From Natronosalvus vescus (GTDB lineage: Archaea; Halobacteriota; Halobacteria; Halobacteriales; Natrialbaceae): 64,000 nucleotides of DNA. Below the pieces are notes generated by a model. It had not been told where the DNA came from. It did not search any database and saw nothing but the letters and a program-made list of their open reading frames with translations. The stretch is taken from NCBI RefSeq assembly GCF_023973145.1, contig NZ_CP099546.1:496001-560000 (forward strand). The letters run 5' to 3'. Below are positions 25,131 to 34,038 of this stretch, one piece after another; within the stretch, counting starts at the first letter, position 1; each line of letters opens with the position of its first letter. Made by a program: the position numbers and the translations under genes.

Positions 25131-26768
25131 TCAGGGTAGAAGTCCGTTGAGCCACGGCCCGATGAAGCCGAGAACGAGTCCAGCGACGAACAACGAGAGC
25201 CCGACCGCGAACAACAGCCCCTGGAGCACGCTTGGCGGCGAGGAGACACCACGGGTGCCCTCGAGGCGGCATTCGATCGTTTTCGCTCGTGACCCAACTG
25301 GATCGGGGAATTCCGACAGGATCGTAAACGGTTCGGCGAGATCGAGGGCTCCCATGAGGATCGCGAACGCGAGGAAAATGCCGAGGCCGACGGGCGGAAC
25401 CACGATGAGGGCGACCCACGGGTTGGTGATGGCCGCCGCGAGCGCGAAGATGGGGAGTCCGGCGAGGCCGGTGGCTGCGATGGCACGGCTGAGTCGGGCA
25501 TCCGCCAGCGGGTCGAATCCGACCAGGCGGGCGCTCCAGACGTGGAAGACGAACATCGATCCGTAGCCGACACTCGTCGCGATAGCCGCGCCGTGCATCC
25601 CGTAGCGCGGGATCAGGAGGACGTTCAGGATGACGTTGATTCCCGCAGCGACGCCCGTCGCCGCAACCGGATATCGAAGCGTCCCGTTGCCCTGTGAGAC
25701 CGCGAGCACCGGGCGTGCGAGGGCAAAGCCGAGTGCACCCGGGAGCAACAGCAACAGCGGGGCGATCGCCGGAGTGGCGTCCGAGCCGAAGTAAATCGGC
25801 ACGGCGACGTCGGCCAGTGCAGCCAGCCCGACGGCCATCACGGCGGTCAGCAGGAACGTATAGCGCGTGGTTCGTGACGCGAGCGAGCTGATCTTGTCGT
25901 GGCGGTTCTGTGACCAGAGTTCAGACGTCGAGTGGACGTACACCGTCTGTAACGCCAGCGGGACGAACCAGAGGAACTCCGCGAGCGTCAACGCGGCACG
26001 GTAGTTCCCCACGTCCGAACTCGGGCGGAACTGCTGGAGCATCACGATGTCGATGTGATACAGCGACATCAACAGGAAGACGAGAACGATGCTCATCGAA
26101 TTGAATGTCAACATCTCCCGGCGGGGGAACCTCGCCGGCGGCTTCGACCTGATACAGGCCAGCGATTCCCGTCGGTGGATGAGTACGAGCCCGATTGCCC
26201 CGACGAGCAGGCTCCCGATCAGATGGCCAGCGAGTGCGCCGACGACGCCGAATCCGACGTACACGAGCGGGATCGCGACGACGACGAAGCCGACGGTGTC
26301 GAGCACCTTCAGCGGCTCGGAGTAGCGCTCGAGTCCGAACCCCATCAGGGTTTTCCGGGCGTAATCGCGAAACTGCGCGGTGATGACGAGGACAGCGAGC
26401 ACGACAAAATACAGCTGATACTCCGGGCCGAACGCCAGCGAGACCAGTTCGAAGTAGACGGCGACGAGCAACAACAGCGCGCCGACGCCGGCGAAGAGGA
26501 TCGCGAGTCGAAGGTAGAATCCAACGACGTAGCCACTCCAGTTGTCGGTCTTGCGATCCTCGGCGAGGTACTTTCGTACTCCGTCGGTGATCCCGGAGCT
26601 GACGAAGATCATGTAGATGGCGAACACCGAGAGGACGAACGCGTAGTCGCCAAACCCGGATGGACCGAGGAGCCGGTACAGGAGCGGCGTCGAAAGTGCG
26701 GTGACGAGAAGGACGATAACCTTCGCGCTCACGACCGAGAGGACGCCGCTAGCGATACTCCTGTTCAC
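25131..26768 (-). CDS. Wzx-like polysaccharide flippase (MOP superfamily)
   Basis: About 545 residues with 12-14 predicted transmembrane helices. The N-terminus NRSIASGVLSVVSAKVIVLLVTAL and LLGPSGFGDYAFVLSVF are typical of archaeal oligosaccharide flippases of the MATE/MOP superfamily, which move lipid-linked glycans to the outer face. I chose the GTG at 26768. Upstream GTG (26792) and TTG (26849) starts exist, but the TTG lies before the predicted transcription start and 26768 begins the conserved region. The C-terminus has an extra hydrophobic pair after a polar stretch. The promoter is at 26866-26884. Confidence 0.88.
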   Translation of the reverse strand: MNRSIASGVLSVVSAKVIVLLVTALSTPLLYRLLGPSGFGDYAFVLSVFAIYMIFVSSGITDGVRKYLAEDRKTDNWSGYVVGFYLRLAILFAGVGALLLLVAVYFELVSLAFGPEYQLYFVVLAVLVITAQFRDYARKTLMGFGLERYSEPLKVLDTVGFVVVAIPLVYVGFGVVGALAGHLIGSLLVGAIGLVLIHRRESLACIRSKPPARFPRREMLTFNSMSIVLVFLLMSLYHIDIVMLQQFRPSSDVGNYRAALTLAEFLWFVPLALQTVYVHSTSELWSQNRHDKISSLASRTTRYTFLLTAVMAVGLAALADVAVPIYFGSDATPAIAPLLLLLPGALGFALARPVLAVSQGNGTLRYPVAATGVAAGINVILNVLLIPRYGMHGAAIATSVGYGSMFVFHVWSARLVGFDPLADARLSRAIAATGLAGLPIFALAAAITNPWVALIVVPPVGLGIFLAFAILMGALDLAEPFTILSEFPDPVGSRAKTIECRLEGTRGVSSPPSVLQGLLFAVGLSLFVAGLVLGFIGPWLNGLLP

Positions 26769-26865
26769 GGTGTCATCCCCCCGTACCAACACGACGACGT
26801 GACGACTCCTCGTCGAGAGACCCGCTGCACGCTCACAATATTTTGACAAGGGGTTCCGCCGGGCC

Positions 26866-26884
26866 TTATTATAGGGCTGTTAAA
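26866..26884 (-). promoter_or_regulatory. Promoter of the flippase gene
   Basis: On the minus strand TTTAAC (26884-26879), AGCCC, TATAATAA (26873-26866). Transcription should begin near 26842, which argues against the TTG start at 26849. Confidence 0.6.
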
Positions 26885-26929
26885 GGACTCGAGCGGCAAA
26901 AATCGAAGCAGGTTGCGGTTTTTGTTGGC

Positions 26930-28591
26930 CTACTCGAGGGTGTTCGCCCAGGTGTCCACGCCGCTCGCACCGAGGTCACGAATGCCGTTGACCAGTCGGT
27001 TCTTCCTGAACGAGGGGTTGCTCGAGGAGGAGTACAGACAGACGGCGTGACGGCCGCCGGTGGACTCGAGGTCGGAATCACGCACGAGGTTGTCAGCACC
27101 GATGTCGATGTAGGGGTACTGGCTGGCCCGGAGCGTACTCCGGTAGACGGTCGTGTCTGCTGCCGTGCTGACGATGGCGTTTCGACTCGCTCCATCGCGC
27201 CCGGGCTGGGCAATGTCGACGTTGCTGAACCGGCAGTTGTCCCGTTCGACCCGAACTCCGTCGCGGAAGCCACTGGCGTCGCCAGCGCGCCCGGAGACCG
27301 AGAGGTGTTCGGCGAGGACTCGATCGTTCGTATTTCCGCCACGGATCCACAGCGGATAGCCGCCCACAGTTTCGTGGACGATTTCTGAGTTCGTGATTGT
27401 GACTTCGCCACACTCCGGCGAGAGGACGATTCCGTGGTTGATGTCGTTGCCACGCATGTCGACTCGAACGCGCTCGATACGAGCGCTTTGACAGGAGTTC
27501 ATCGTGGAGATCGCGTGGCTCGTCGGCATCGGCGACGACACTTCGACGGCAGCGCCGTATATCCGGATGTTATTGCCGTTTTCGACCCGGATTCCCCGTT
27601 GCGTCTTGTCCTCCGGGCGGGTGTTGTCGACCCTGATCGTTGGCCACCTGATCTCGCTGTTGTCACCGCCGACGCGGATGTTCGCGCCATTGCTGTTCCG
27701 GTAGAGTCCTCCGAGGACGCGTACCCGGCCACCGCCACCAACGGCGTAGAGACCGTTGTTCGGGAACGCCCCAACGACGCAATGTCTGAACGTGAGGGTG
27801 CCTTTGTTCTGGTTGGCCTCGATGCCGATTGGGCCGCGCCAGCGGTTACCGGCGTTCGGCGTGTTGTTGATCCAGGCAGCGCCGTCGGGTGCTCGGAACC
27901 GTTCGACGATCCCGCTCCCGCTCGGGTCGGTGATGTTGAACAGACCAGGGCCCCACGTTCCGCTGTCGTGTTGGCCGTGGATCGTAACGTCACGCACGGC
28001 CATGTCCTGGGAGATATTGGCCTCGATGACACGGATTCCCGTATCTGGGGCCGTCTGATCGACGTCGAAGCCCTCGAATCGGAGCCGTCGACCCGGCCTG
28101 TACGTGACGCCGAGACGGAACAGCCGGAACCGCGGGCCGTCGAAGTCGTAGTAGTTCGCCGGCACGAGCGTCGCGTTCTCGCCGACCATCCCGAAGTTAT
28201 CGAATCCGGTGTACCGGAACTGTTTGTCCATGTAGTACCGGCCTTCGGGGAACACGAGCAGCGTGTCGTCCGCTCGCAGATTCTCCAGAACGGGAGTAAT
28301 CGACTCCGATCCCGTGTTGTCCGCACCCGCTTCGACGACGTTGATGACGTTCGAGTAGTCGTCGTAGTGGTGTGAGTACTGTCCCGTCGAGGCACTCGCC
28401 GTCGAGGCACCCGTCGTCGAGAGCCCGAGCAGCGAGGCACCGGCGACCGCCATTCCCCCCATGAACGTTCGCCGTGATCGACGGCCGATCGAAGATTGTT
28501 CGGACGAGTTGTGCGTGCAGTTTGAATCGATCGAGTGAGTTTCAGTCAAATTCTCAGAATCTGAGTCTATCGAGCCGCTTCGTTTCACCAT
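26930..28591 (-). CDS. Tat-exported right-handed beta-helix protein, paralogue 2
   Basis: A 553-residue paralogue of the 19293 product. An unusually long polar n-region (about 36 residues) precedes the twin-arginine motif GRRSRRTFMGGMAVAG. The mature part has the same entry (VVEAGADNTGSESITPVL, LLVFPEGRYYMDKQF) and the shared block HDSGTWGPGLFNI, followed by beta-helix rungs to the C-terminus. The two proteins align across most of their length; this one is longer in the signal and in late rungs. The likely substrate is the exported polysaccharide, as a lyase, epimerase or structural binder; catalytic residues are not identifiable. Confidence 0.82.
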   Translation of the reverse strand: MVKRSGSIDSDSENLTETHSIDSNCTHNSSEQSSIGRRSRRTFMGGMAVAGASLLGLSTTGASTASASTGQYSHHYDDYSNVINVVEAGADNTGSESITPVLENLRADDTLLVFPEGRYYMDKQFRYTGFDNFGMVGENATLVPANYYDFDGPRFRLFRLGVTYRPGRRLRFEGFDVDQTAPDTGIRVIEANISQDMAVRDVTIHGQHDSGTWGPGLFNITDPSGSGIVERFRAPDGAAWINNTPNAGNRWRGPIGIEANQNKGTLTFRHCVVGAFPNNGLYAVGGGGRVRVLGGLYRNSNGANIRVGGDNSEIRWPTIRVDNTRPEDKTQRGIRVENGNNIRIYGAAVEVSSPMPTSHAISTMNSCQSARIERVRVDMRGNDINHGIVLSPECGEVTITNSEIVHETVGGYPLWIRGGNTNDRVLAEHLSVSGRAGDASGFRDGVRVERDNCRFSNVDIAQPGRDGASRNAIVSTAADTTVYRSTLRASQYPYIDIGADNLVRDSDLESTGGRHAVCLYSSSSNPSFRKNRLVNGIRDLGASGVDTWANTLE

Positions 28592-28613
28592 TGATATTCA
28601 CTTTGGTTAGAGT

Positions 28614-28632
28614 AACCTATCGGGCCAATAAG
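28614..28632 (-). promoter_or_regulatory. Promoter of beta-helix paralogue 2
   Basis: On the minus strand CTTATT (28632-28627), GGCCC, GATAGGTT (28621-28614). The predicted start of transcription coincides with the ATG at 28591. Confidence 0.4.
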
Positions 28633-29215
28633 TACGGGTTCGGATAGACAGCCTTTAAGTACTATATGTAGACTCCCCCACAGATCCATGTTATACTATC
28701 CCACGAATGAAACAGTTGAGCCGTGTGGAATTGGAACATATGGGTTCTGAAAACGCCGATATCGCCTGCTGTCTGTGATTGGTTATCTTGGCTATAATCG
28801 CCTACGGGACAGAACCAACCGACATTAATCGACAATTTTCACACGCTGCAGTGGCGGCAACGATACCACCATCGGAACGACTGAACCAATGTACACACTG
28901 GCCAGGCGCAGTCTTCGATCGGGTGTGCAGTGATTCAGAGGGTAACGATGTACCGTCGATCGCCCGCCAAGGGGTTGCCAATCGACGGTACGTGACTCCA
29001 ACGATCATCTCGCTCCTGCAGGCGGCCGAATCGATCGTTAGTCAGCGGTCGCTCCTGACCGCTCACAACCGTGCCGTAGCGCTTGCCAGCAGCGAATTTT
29101 GTTCTGACCGCCAGTGTACAGCAGACGCAGTTACCGGCACGGTCAGGAGCCGGTTCGGATGGTATTCGGATACGACCGTCGTCGAACGAACCTGCCTCGC
29201 CAACGGGCACCTGGC

Positions 29216-29299
29216 TATAGTAGCCACTGCAAGCCATTGCACACCTGATCGCCAGACGTATCGGCGATCAGTGGGTGAACCGTTTCAGTTGTTACTGTA
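29216..29299. repeat. Palindromic repeat family A, copy 4
   Basis: 84 nt. Ends TATAGTAGCCACTGCAAG and (reverse) TACAGTAACAACTGAAAC; core TGATCGCC-AGACGTATC-GGCGATCA. It is very close to copy 3. Confidence 0.88.
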
Positions 29300-29423
29300 G
29301 CGCTCGAGTAGTCGCAAACGTCGGGCTCTACAGTACCGATAGTCGCCCGCTGACTGCCGGCATCAGGCCGCAGCTATCGAGTATCGGTTCGGTCTCACGT
29401 AATCGGCTGCGAGAAAATCGCGG

Positions 29424-30092
29424 TCAGCGGTGATTTCGTCGACCGGGTGTTCGATCGTTCTCGAGGGTGGCGGCGATCAACTCGGCGACGGCACGACGAT
29501 GGCGCTGTGAGACAGCCGACGTGGAGATGCCGAGCTTTTCTGCCAGGTAATCCTGTGACACCGCTCGTGGAATCTCGTAGTAGCCGGCGTAGTACGCCAT
29601 CGAGAGAATCTCGTGTTGTTGTTCGGTGAGAAAGTAGGTACCGTCGTCAGAGACCATCGAATCGTAGAGCTGGGTCATCCGGAACGATATCGAGTGGCTT
29701 CGACAGTAGTCCTGAAACGCGGTCAGCGCGTCGCGGTCGGGCATATGGGTTCGTACCATCCAGTCATCTTCGCCGCTCGTAATCCGGAAGACGAACACCC
29801 CATAGGCGGCGCACTTCTCTGGCAGTAAGTCGAGATCCGTCTCGACGGTGATTCGATAGATTGCCCGGTTTTCGAACGTGGCGACGTGTGTCGGGTTCGA
29901 CACGGTGTGATCGTCCACCATCGTCTCTTCGATGGCATCGTATTCACCGCCGAACACGGACACGAAACACAGGTCGTTCTGGGCAGCCGTGGCACTGTAC
30001 TCGTACCGAATCGTCACGTCAGGATGTGTCTCGATCGTCGGCATTAACACGAGATCGGGGTGATCGATCGAGAGGGTTGCAACGAATCCCAT
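29424..30092 (-). CDS. Bat-type HTH_10 transcriptional regulator
   Basis: A 222-residue protein. The N-terminal two thirds is a haloarchaeal bacterio-opsin-activator-like sensor region (ITVETDLDLLPEKCAAYGVFVF and others). The C-terminal HTH_10 domain begins LTEQQHEILSMAYYAGYYEIPRAVSQ and ends with the helix-turn-helix LAEKLGISTSAVSQRHRRAV. I chose ATG 30092; a GTG 6 nt earlier is possible. No ligand domain can be named. Its own promoter carries the hexamer-TATA layout of the glycan genes, so it may belong to the same circuit. Confidence 0.85.
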   Translation of the reverse strand: MGFVATLSIDHPDLVLMPTIETHPDVTIRYEYSATAAQNDLCFVSVFGGEYDAIEETMVDDHTVSNPTHVATFENRAIYRITVETDLDLLPEKCAAYGVFVFRITSGEDDWMVRTHMPDRDALTAFQDYCRSHSISFRMTQLYDSMVSDDGTYFLTEQQHEILSMAYYAGYYEIPRAVSQDYLAEKLGISTSAVSQRHRRAVAELIAATLENDRTPGRRNHR

Positions 30093-30134
30093 GGCCACTT
30101 GTGTACATCTTGTCCAGTTATGAACAAACGCTCA

Positions 30135-30153
30135 TACTTATACGGCGAGTAAC
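30135..30153 (-). promoter_or_regulatory. Promoter of the bat-type regulator
   Basis: On the minus strand GTTACT (30153-30148), CGCCG, TATAAGTA (30142-30135), about 45 nt before the start codon. Confidence 0.4.
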
Positions 30154-30308
30154 CACTGTTGCAATGGTTGCACGTATCACAAATCGATAGCTGGCGTCGC
30201 ATTCTGGCAGTCATTGCACCCTGATCAGCATCCATTGCGTCCCACGCCGACTCAATACAAACCGATTATTCCTGCTCCGAATCAGCAGGATACGTTGGGG
30301 GTCGCTGT

Positions 30309-31985
30309 TCAGTTCATGTAGCCCAGGTCGGCGAGTCGCTGTGTGACCGCCTCGTCGGCGTCGTCTCGAGGCGTCGATGTCGCCCCTTCGTACTGTTCGT
30401 ACGACTCGGCACCTATGGCGTCGACGACCGGAATTACGTCGCCGTCCATCCGATCGCTGTGAGGGAGTCCAAACGCCGCCATGATCGTCGGTGCAACGTC
30501 GAAGAGGTGTGCTCGATCGATTGGCGCAGCCTCGTCGACGCCCGCTCCCATCGCGGCGAACACGCCGTCGAGTTTGTGGTTCCACGGCTCTGCCGGAGCG
30601 AAGTACTCTCCGTGGAGTTGCTCCGACAGCGCGTGTTCGAAGTCGGTCGGGATCGTCACGATGTCGACGGTCTCGTCTTCGTGCTCGCCGTGGAAATACG
30701 CCTCACGTGGGGCGACTGTCTCGAACACGGGTTCCCCTTCGGGCGTCGTCACGCCCTCGAGCGTCTCGATGAGATCCTCACGAACCGACTCGTACTCCGT
30801 CGGCGGAACGACGCCGTTTGGCTCACGTCCCTCGAGGTTGATTCGAACGCCGAGTTCGGTTCGTGCACGGACGTACGCCGTCGACGCTTCGAAATCGACC
30901 TGTTCGTTCGCCGTTCGCGAGACGTTGGTCGGTGCGTACTTGATCGCGACGTCAGCGAGGCCGACCCGCTCGAGGGCGACTCTGGCGCGACGTGCGGTGA
31001 GTCCGAATCGAGCAGCGATGGCGGCGGCACGTTCGGTCATCGTCGGTTCCCAGCTATCGCAGTTTTTCCCCTCGCGAAGCTGATTGCGCATCGGCGTCCA
31101 CGACGGCATCCCCTTCCCGCCCGTCGTCGTCTCGACGTATCCTTCGTCACGGAGGAAATCGTTGATACGGAACTCGTAGCCCTCGTACGGCCCCATTCCG
31201 TGATCGCTCACCAGGAAGACGGTGTCGGGATCGCAGTGGTCGAGAACCGCTCCAATCTGTTCGTCGGTCGCTTCGTACACCGTGTCCACGCGTTCTTCGT
31301 CACCCTCGAACTCGTGAAAGACCGTGTCGGGCTTTTGAAACTGAACGAAGCCGAAATCCGGGTCGTACTCGTCAGCGAGGTACCGGAACGCCTCCCCGCG
31401 CATCCGGATCAGCCGCTGGTACTCCGCGATTTTCTCGTCGTCAGACACCGAGTCGTCGTCGCGGGCGTAGTTTGGATAGACGCGATACTCACCAATGGCG
31501 TCGCGAACGTCCTCGAGCAGTCCCGATGGGTGACAGTTCGGATCTTCGGGACCGATGAACCCCGGGATCAAGGCACCCTCGAAACTGTCCGGTGGGTGAG
31601 TGATGGGTGCGTTGACCACGACGCTCGAGTACCCGTGCTGGTTGAGTAGCGTCCACACTGGATGTTCATCGACGTCGTCGCTACTCGTGACGTGCCAGTC
31701 GTAGCCGTCGTAGCCAACGAACCCGATGGCACCGTGTTTCCCCGGATTGACGCCCGTGTACATCGATGGCCAGGCGCTCGGCGTCCACGGCGGGATCTGT
31801 GACTCGAGCGGGGCACTCACGCCCGTGGTACACAGGTGTTCGATGTTCGGGATTCGATCGGCTTCGAAGAGGCGTTCGAACACTGGCAAACAGCCCGCGT
31901 CGATGCCGATGAGAAGCACGTCCATCCCGTCGGTTCCGTTCCGTTTGGTCGATACGTCTCCGTTTTGAGGGGGCTTCCGAGTCAT
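30309..31985 (-). CDS. Alkaline-phosphatase-superfamily phosphodiesterase/nucleotide pyrophosphatase
   Basis: About 558 residues. DVLLIGIDAG (first metal Asp), PPWTPSAWPSMYTGVNPGKHGAIGF (nucleophile Thr/Ser region), and VSDHGMGPYEGYEF (metal Asp-His) are the core of type I phosphodiesterase/nucleotide pyrophosphatase proteins. The family hydrolyses phosphodiesters or transfers phospho-groups to glycans. Archaeal members often sit in surface-glycan loci, with unknown substrates. There is no signal peptide, so it is probably cytoplasmic. The ATG at 31925, immediately before the first strand, is an alternative start. Promoter at 32109-32127. Confidence 0.82.
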   Translation of the reverse strand: MTRKPPQNGDVSTKRNGTDGMDVLLIGIDAGCLPVFERLFEADRIPNIEHLCTTGVSAPLESQIPPWTPSAWPSMYTGVNPGKHGAIGFVGYDGYDWHVTSSDDVDEHPVWTLLNQHGYSSVVVNAPITHPPDSFEGALIPGFIGPEDPNCHPSGLLEDVRDAIGEYRVYPNYARDDDSVSDDEKIAEYQRLIRMRGEAFRYLADEYDPDFGFVQFQKPDTVFHEFEGDEERVDTVYEATDEQIGAVLDHCDPDTVFLVSDHGMGPYEGYEFRINDFLRDEGYVETTTGGKGMPSWTPMRNQLREGKNCDSWEPTMTERAAAIAARFGLTARRARVALERVGLADVAIKYAPTNVSRTANEQVDFEASTAYVRARTELGVRINLEGREPNGVVPPTEYESVREDLIETLEGVTTPEGEPVFETVAPREAYFHGEHEDETVDIVTIPTDFEHALSEQLHGEYFAPAEPWNHKLDGVFAAMGAGVDEAAPIDRAHLFDVAPTIMAAFGLPHSDRMDGDVIPVVDAIGAESYEQYEGATSTPRDDADEAVTQRLADLGYMN

Positions 31986-32108
31986 CGTATCATCTGGTTG
32001 CACTCCTGTTCGTCCACTGACCGGTCGATTTCCCACTCACCGATCTGTTACGAACGAGTTCCTGTGCGAACCGGTTATTCACGAGAGGACGAAACAACCC
32101 TGCACACT

Positions 32109-32127
32109 TCATTATCGAGCTGTTAAA
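32109..32127 (-). promoter_or_regulatory. Promoter of the phosphodiesterase gene
   Basis: On the minus strand TTTAAC (32127-32122), AGCTC, GATAATGA (32116-32109). The hexamer is identical to those of the flippase and asparagine-synthase-like genes. Confidence 0.55.
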
Positions 32128-32217
32128 CGGCGATAGAGCCCGCGTAGCCTGTCCCACGACCGACTGGTAGGATCGTTCCAATCGAGACACTTAACCGAGT
32201 TCCGACCCTACCACTCA

Positions 32218-32646
32218 GTGGGAGAGAGAGCCTGGCTGCCGCGATGGCCGCCCCGAATCGGGTCGGCCACCAGACGCGAGCGACCTGTTCGTTCGCGCCC
32301 GCGAGGAAAGTCCCCCCACCCGTTGGGCGGGTGACCGGACGCAAGTCCGGAGCGGGAGACCGCTGGCTCTGGAACAGAAACGACACGTCTCGGCCCGATC
32401 GATGATGCGTGCGAACCCAACCGCAAGGACGGGGAGTCAACCCGCAGAGAGCGCGCGGTCGTGTACCGACCGCATTAGGTGAGGCGGTGATACCGCCACA
32501 CAGACGGCCGAGGATCGATGGAACGGCGAACCCTCACCGGTGCAAGTTCCCGTCGCAGGTAGCCCGACAACGCCGCGGTTCGCCGCGGGCGACGCGAACG
32601 CTCAGCCGAATGCCGGGATGAACAGAAGGGGGCTTACTCCTCTCAC
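32218..32646 (+). ncRNA. rnpB: RNase P RNA
   Basis: Catalytic RNA of RNase P, which trims tRNA 5' ends. It has the universal GAGGAAAGTCC (32303-32313), ACAGAA near 32374, and the 3' conserved ACAGAAGGGGGCTTA beginning near 32622. These are the pairing partners of P4 and the surrounding joining regions in archaeal type A RNA. The ends are set by pairing GTGGGAG (32218-32224) with CTCTCAC (32640-32646) as helix P1; the true termini may differ by a few bases. A TTAAC tract about 27 nt upstream may be the TATA box. Confidence 0.95.
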
Positions 32647-32819
32647 CTATTTCCTCCGTCGAGTGACGACATCCCCTCTCGAGCGACGCGCTCGAGTGTC
32701 GACTGCCCACTGCCGACTGCCGTTCGCGAGGAGCGTGCCATAACGCTCGAGCTGGTGCACTCGTCGACCGATGCCGTCGCTGGTTCGGCTCTCCGCACCA
32801 TCACAAAGCCGGATCTGGC

Positions 32820-33254
32820 TCAAACCGTCGACAACGACACGTCGATCCCCGTCTCGTGTTCGACGTTGTCGGTGATCGGACACCGTGTTTTCACGCCCTC
32901 GAGCCACGCCTCGAGTTCGTCGTCCGTTGCCTCGGCGTCGATCTCGATGTCGACTTCGATCCCCTGGAAGCCGGGCCGGGCGTCGGTCTCCTCGCCCCTG
33001 TAGGCCGAATAGTCGACGCCACCCTCGACGGTCACTGACAGCGACTCGATGCGGATATCCATGTCTCGTGCGACCATCGTCCCCGTCGAATTGAGACAGC
33101 CGGCGACCGAGCTGAGCATGTACTCGACCGGGTTGACGTCACGACCGATTTCGAACTCTGCGTCGCCCGTGTCGACCGCCATTCGTTTCGGGCTGATGCG
33201 AGTTCCCTCGAGCGTGTACCACGATAGTGCCGACTCGTCGTCTTCGTCTACCAT
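32820..33254 (-). CDS. OsmC-like protein
   Basis: A 144-residue protein of the OsmC/Ohr family, thiol peroxidases that reduce organic hydroperoxides. The two conserved cysteines are visible at Cys53 (SSVAGCLNST) and Cys125 (VKTRCPITDN), and NPVEYMLSS precedes the first. The length is normal. It stands alone between rnpB and tRNA-Arg and is unrelated to the glycan genes. Confidence 0.88.
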   Translation of the reverse strand: MVDEDDESALSWYTLEGTRISPKRMAVDTGDAEFEIGRDVNPVEYMLSSVAGCLNSTGTMVARDMDIRIESLSVTVEGGVDYSAYRGEETDARPGFQGIEVDIEIDAEATDDELEAWLEGVKTRCPITDNVEHETGIDVSLSTV

Positions 33255-33413
33255 ACGTGGTCGTTTTCACGCCGTCGAGTAATGTGTTCTGGGTGGTGGC
33301 GGCGACACTCGCGGATGGTGTGCGTTCGTCGATCAGATCCCGTTTAGACACCCTGACAGAGTCTATCGACCACGATGCGGGCACTGGGAACGTAACGTCG
33401 CGAACAAAGTGAG

Positions 33414-33486
33414 CGTCCTGACGGAGATTTGAACTCCGGTCCCTGGCTCCGCAAGCCAAGAGGATAGTCCACTACCCTACCAGGAC
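33414..33486 (-). tRNA. tRNA-Arg (anticodon GCG)
   Basis: The minus strand folds into a complete cloverleaf. The acceptor stem GTCCTGG pairs with TCAGGAC, the D arm is GGGT/ATCC, and the anticodon loop is TTGCGGA (anticodon GCG, reading CGC and CGU codons). The T arm is CGGAG-TTCAAAT-CTCCG. The mature RNA is 73 nt with discriminator G and no encoded CCA. Confidence 0.93.
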
Positions 33487-34038
33487 TCATATCCAAGTAA
33501 CCCGGAGTGCGTTAAAGCCCTTTCGAAAGACCGGTGCCCACCGTCTGGTGATTTTGGGGCGTGTTCCCGCTATGCACGCACCTCGAGTGAGCGTCACGCG
33601 TGACTGAACCCCTGTTTCCTCTCGACCTTCACTCGCCTGGGAACCCTATCGTGTTGGCCACGTATCCTGTACCCCTCCCCTGTGAGGCTTATTTGACTGC
33701 TAACGCACCGATGAACGGTCATAGGCGGACGCTGTGGCGGCGTGACGATCTCGAGGGAATCGTTGATCGATAAACGCAACGGTAGAATGGTCGAATTTCG
33801 TTCGTTCCCTCGTCGAAACGGAGCCGTGATCGCGTGATTCAGCATCTATGCACGTTGATTGTTGCGGCGTGTGAACGGCTGACAATATCTTCGGCCTACT
33901 CCCGACGCCCAAAACTGAAACGGTAGCCTGCGGATCGTTTCGACGGCGAGACAGTCTAAACTGGCTGCAATTCGAGTCAATCACGGCGGACGGTGACCGT
34001 CGCTTATGTGGCACTCCGTTGGCCCACCAACTGGCACT
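33487..34038. other. 0.55-kb gap, nothing recognised
   Basis: Two overlapping minus-strand ORFs (33594-33845 and 33700-34014) lack domains and codon bias. No repeat copy or RNA gene is apparent. Confidence 0.5.

Larger units (their letters stand above)
28592..29423. other. 0.8-kb gap with one repeat copy, no supported gene
   Basis: A 173-codon plus-strand ORF spans 28779-29300, but it runs through the palindromic repeat at its 3' end and shows no domain or acidic bias, so I do not call it. Apart from the promoter of the beta-helix gene and the repeat at 29216-29299, nothing is visible. Confidence 0.6.

Noticed and set aside
28779-29300. 173-codon plus-strand ORF in the 0.8-kb gap
   Set aside because: It starts with a weak codon, has Cys/His/Thr-rich composition unlike haloarchaeal proteins and ends inside a family A repeat.
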